Below, piece by piece: positions 28,904 through 31,960 of a stretch of DNA of 31,960 nucleotides (positions are counted from its first letter, which is position 1; each line of letters begins with the position of its first letter). The position numbers were made by a program, and so were the translations under genes. The DNA is taken from the NCBI RefSeq assembly GCF_000485595.1, contig NW_014577460.1, positions 131,908 to 163,867 on the forward strand, given 5' to 3'. The notes below the pieces were generated by a model that made no database searches, was not told the origin of the DNA, and was given only the letters and a program-made list of their open reading frames with translations. This DNA is from Priapulus caudatus. Lineage: Eukaryota; Priapulida; Priapulimorpha; Priapulimorphida; Priapulidae.

Positions 28904-29094
28904 ACACACGCGCGCGCGCACACACGCACACACGCGCGCGCGCGCACACACACACGCACACACACACTCACACACGCACACACACGCGCGCGCACACACG
29001 CACAAACGCGCGCGCGCGCACACACACACGCACACACACACTCACACACGCACACACACGCGCGCGCACACACGCACAAACGCGCGCGCGCGCA
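28904..29094 (+). repeat. (CA)n/(CG)n alternating purine-pyrimidine array with ~74-bp super-unit
   Basis: Alternating CACACG and CGCGCG blocks. CACTCACACACG recurs 74 bp apart (about 28965 and 29039), as does CACAAACGCGCG. All ORFs here are artefacts. Confidence 0.92.
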
Positions 29095-29555
29095 CCAGCA
29101 GAGAATAGCATTATCATAATATCGCTCATTTCTTCGAATCCGATCACATTTCAATTTAGTTTCTGGGCGGTACTCCGGTGACGCAAGCGCACCGGCCCCC
29201 ACTCCCTCCCCCATCCCAACCATAATTACCTCGCTATTATTATATCGGACTGTGTGGCTGTAGTTGTGTGTGAAGTGGGGAGAGGCGGGGGTCGTCCTGC
29301 ATGCTTGCGCTACCAACGCACCGGCAAACACCAGCAGCCGCTATCCACGGCGCGTCTAGTTTTCACGTAGAACAAAAAGCTGCCACCCCTTTTTTCTCTC
29401 GAAAGCACGAGTTAGCGCGGCGGTGTGTTCTCTGATCCTAACGAAATCCCGATAAATGTTGGTAACGTGAAGTCTTTCAACATCGTCTGTATTCAAACTT
29501 TAGTCTACTAATTAACTCTGTAAACCCTATACGGTATCAGGAGTATCATAATATA

Positions 29556-29965
29556 GACTATGCTAATCTATTCTATCTCCATTATCTATCTATCAGTATC
29601 TATTATCTATGCTTCCACATGTATCTATGTAATCTATCTATCTATCAATCTATCATCCTACTCTATCTAATCTATCCTATCTTCTATCTATCTATCTTAT
29701 CCTATCTATTCTATCTATCTATCTATCATATCATCTATTCTAGTCGATCCTAATCTATCTATCATCTATCTATCTGTATATCTATCTAATCTTATCCCAA
29801 CCTTGGCTATACTATCTATCTGTATCTATTCTATCTATCTACTCCTCTATCTATCTATCTTATATATTATCTATCTGTCTGTCGTAACTAATCTATCTAT
29901 CTATCTAATGCTACTACTAATCTATCTGTGTTATCTACTCTAGCTATCGATCTATTTATCTATAT
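29556..29965 (+). repeat. (TCTA)n microsatellite, imperfect
   Basis: About 400 bp of ATCTATCTATC with many single-base interruptions. It is preceded by TATCAGGAGTATCATAATAT at 29536, which resembles the ends of the hairpin elements. Confidence 0.9.
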
Positions 29966-30000
29966 AATAATTAATATTTATTATCTATTATAATAGAAAG

Positions 30001-30100
30001 TGTCATAATATACTATATATTATATATATATATATATATATCAGGAGTGTATAATAGGGATTATCACTACTTCATACACTCCTGATATATATATATATAC
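30001..30100. mobile_element. AT-rich hairpin element with TCAGGAGTGTATAATA end
   Basis: ATATATATCAGGAGTGTAT (30033-30051) pairs with ATACACTCCTGATATATAT, around a core of about 22 bp. TGTCATAATATAC precedes it. The terminus is shared with the elements at 1834, 8197 and 28490. Confidence 0.75.
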
Positions 30101-30104
30101 TGTC

Positions 30105-31960
30105 ATCTATATATGTTCATGCATTCCTTATCATCTCAATAGCTAATAATACATTGTAATATTTAAGCTCTTTGATCGCATGTTCTTTGTAAGGCGTTTC
30201 TATAGTAACTGTACCAAGCTAATAGTCTTGCAGTCTGTGTAAGTCCTTCAGTGTTTCCTAGTGCCTATTTGTACTATGAAAGTAACAAGTAGTCTTGGTT
30301 GGGTAAATCGTTGGTTCCTTGTTTGCTATGTGCGTCATGCTTTATATGCCATATGAAATATAACGGAATAAGATAATGTATATGCCCACTGTATGGCTAT
30401 GTACTATATTATCAATTACAGTAAATAGTGACTGGCAGTATTGTGTGGCTTTGGGATTAAATATGAATAGATTTGATATGTTCGTGACATTTATGTTACA
30501 TCGTCGTTATTTTTTAGTTAGTACGGATGACAGTTTGATTGCCTGTGTACAGGCACTAAGAACGTAGTAAGCATTGCGGAGTAAACTAGTAGTATAACAG
30601 ACGGTACGATGGTACCCATGCTGGTATGGTAACATGGCCCAGGTAAATTCAATATTAACTGAACGTAACTACGGCGTAATATGACAGACTATGATCAGGA
30701 CAGATTAAGGGCGTAGAGAATTCAGTGACAGGTTAATGTAATTAAACGAGGATACTGTTTACGCACACACAATTTGATAGTGCGCGGAATCAGTGTATCA
30801 CGATGCCGAATCATATACGTAATTGCCTCAATGTTTCCAAGAGTGTGGTTCATGATCTTAGAAAGGCCGTGCCACATGTTTATATAAGGCAGTCACGTTT
30901 GCGTAAATTCTTTCCGGATTAATATACATAGCGAACCACGTTCTTCGTTGCTTTATCCGAGTTGTAGCATGCATCAGGCAAGAAACAATGTTTCAAGTTA
31001 TATGACGTCGCACAGAACGAGAATAGAATAATATAAAGAATTATAAAGAGCCCACGCTATACTCGGCGACAAATTTCCTCCCTCGCATTATGTTCGCCGT
31101 GTGTTAGTTTTTTACCCTCGCTTTTCGTCTAGACTAGTCCCAGAACTCGCAAAAACCTGCGCCGGAAATCGTTCTTCTAACGACGCGCCGGCGTCCTGTC
31201 TAGCTTCCGTCCATAAAATACGTGCACAGATTGACGAGGCGTGATAGGTTGTACTAGCGCGGATACGCCGCGTTGGCCCGAGCGAAAATCAGTGGTTACC
31301 TCAGCTCTGAGTTGACGCCGCTTGGTTGAAAGAAAAAATACCCGCCAAAAATCTAACTATCTATCCTATCCATGCATCCATGCAATGCATCTCATTCCAC
31401 CATCCATCCGTCTAAATTACCATTGCCCAATGGAATGCCATGGAATTGGATGTAACATGCCGTTATGCATAAGAGCATGCGGAAAAACATAGGCAAACAC
31501 GAGATGTAAACATTGGAGATCAGTTTAATACGACAACGATGAAAGAAAAAAACACTTCACGGCAACAGACGTGGAGCATGTTGGACACAAAAACAGAATA
31601 TCACCGCGACAATAACTTCATTCCTTATATAGAGAAACTCGGGGTGGAGTGGGGCGGGGCAGATAAATTCACGTTGTTCTTTACAGATTATCAGTGTAGA
31701 TTCTTAGCAAACGTCAATACTTTTCACTGTACAGTATTCGATAGAGAAATCGTGACTCTATTATTATATTTTATATTTATCATATATATAGTGGAACAAT
31801 TATAATTTCTACACTACCTTGCCTCAGATGCTACTGATTTCACTACATCGACTGTATCTATGCGTCCGCGGCCATCGCCGCATCTCCTACGCATGCGCAC
31901 GGCGCGCACACGCTCGCAACAATATTGTACAAGACTCAAACACGAAGTATAAAAATCTCC
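30105..31960. other. Right-hand non-coding stretch
   Basis: No supported gene. A TATATAAGGC sequence at 30881 could be a core promoter, but no convincing ORF follows. 31365-31420 has CCATCCAT/CATGCATC simple repeats. The short ORFs at 30376-30567 and 31539-31805 show no family features. Confidence 0.5.

Noticed and set aside
28550-29331. ORFs of 136-197 codons over the CA/CG array
   Set aside because: Low-complexity reading of dinucleotide repeats on both strands.
1-31960. tRNA, rRNA or other structured RNA genes
   Set aside because: I looked for tRNA A/B boxes with cloverleaf pairing and for conserved rRNA blocks and saw none; a covariance-model scan would be needed to exclude small RNAs.

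Overview
The window is eukaryotic genomic DNA, almost certainly from an invertebrate animal. It has a multi-exon protein gene with GT-AG introns, long AT-rich non-coding stretches, dense microsatellites and minisatellites, many small inverted-repeat (MITE-like) elements, and TTAGGG-type telomere-like arrays of the kind used by many animals. A 10-base run of N at 18485-18494 marks an assembly gap. I cannot name the species from the sequence.

One gene can be read with confidence. It is an ARB2A (formerly FAM172A) homologue on the + strand, with nine coding exons from a start ATG at 14185 to a TGA at 25730-25732. All splice phases agree and the exons join into a predicted protein of 325 residues. 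The conserved landmarks appear in family order: MDFPDTIEGF, NQKRYEAL, PGSG, LDEGTQLPYI, SPEEHLLYVWDH, AHSYGG, LTDSVH and GTPVHEEAS. Coding exons 3, 4 and 5 occur twice (16483-17618 and 18988-21306), on either side of the gap. The second copy also carries a 1.3 kb insertion. This looks most like two haplotypes placed in tandem by the assembler, although a real tandem duplication is not excluded; the three exons total 303 nt, so even a double copy would keep the reading frame. A decayed or alternative last exon lies at 25393-25514.

Layout: 1-5900 is non-coding and full of inverted-repeat elements, two of which enclose telomere-like arrays in opposite orientations (4523-4852 and 4933-5169). 5900-6870 and 13190-13560 are GC/CpG-rich and are the two candidate promoter or first-exon regions. 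6900-13100 holds palindromic elements, a 1.5 kb dispersed repeat (second copy inside the gene), a large GT-rich satellite and a 0.95 kb foldback element with an internal TATA box. 14171-25732 is the gene. 25733 to about 26730 is its probable 3' UTR. 26730-31960 is non-coding with CA/CG, GA and TCTA repeats, another hairpin element and one unassigned antisense ORF.

The most unusual observations are: (1) a ~105-bp purine-rich minisatellite that seems to have grown out of the exon 4 splice donor, so every unit carries a donor copy; (2) a tandemly duplicated last exon with an open alternative C-terminus that keeps the putative catalytic histidine; (3) two neighbouring terminal-inverted-repeat elements with telomeric arrays inside; (4) a shared TCAGGAGTAGATAATA terminus on inverted-repeat elements ranging from 42 to 610 bp; and (5) the start-codon exon sandwiched between two directly repeated TTAA-flanked elements.
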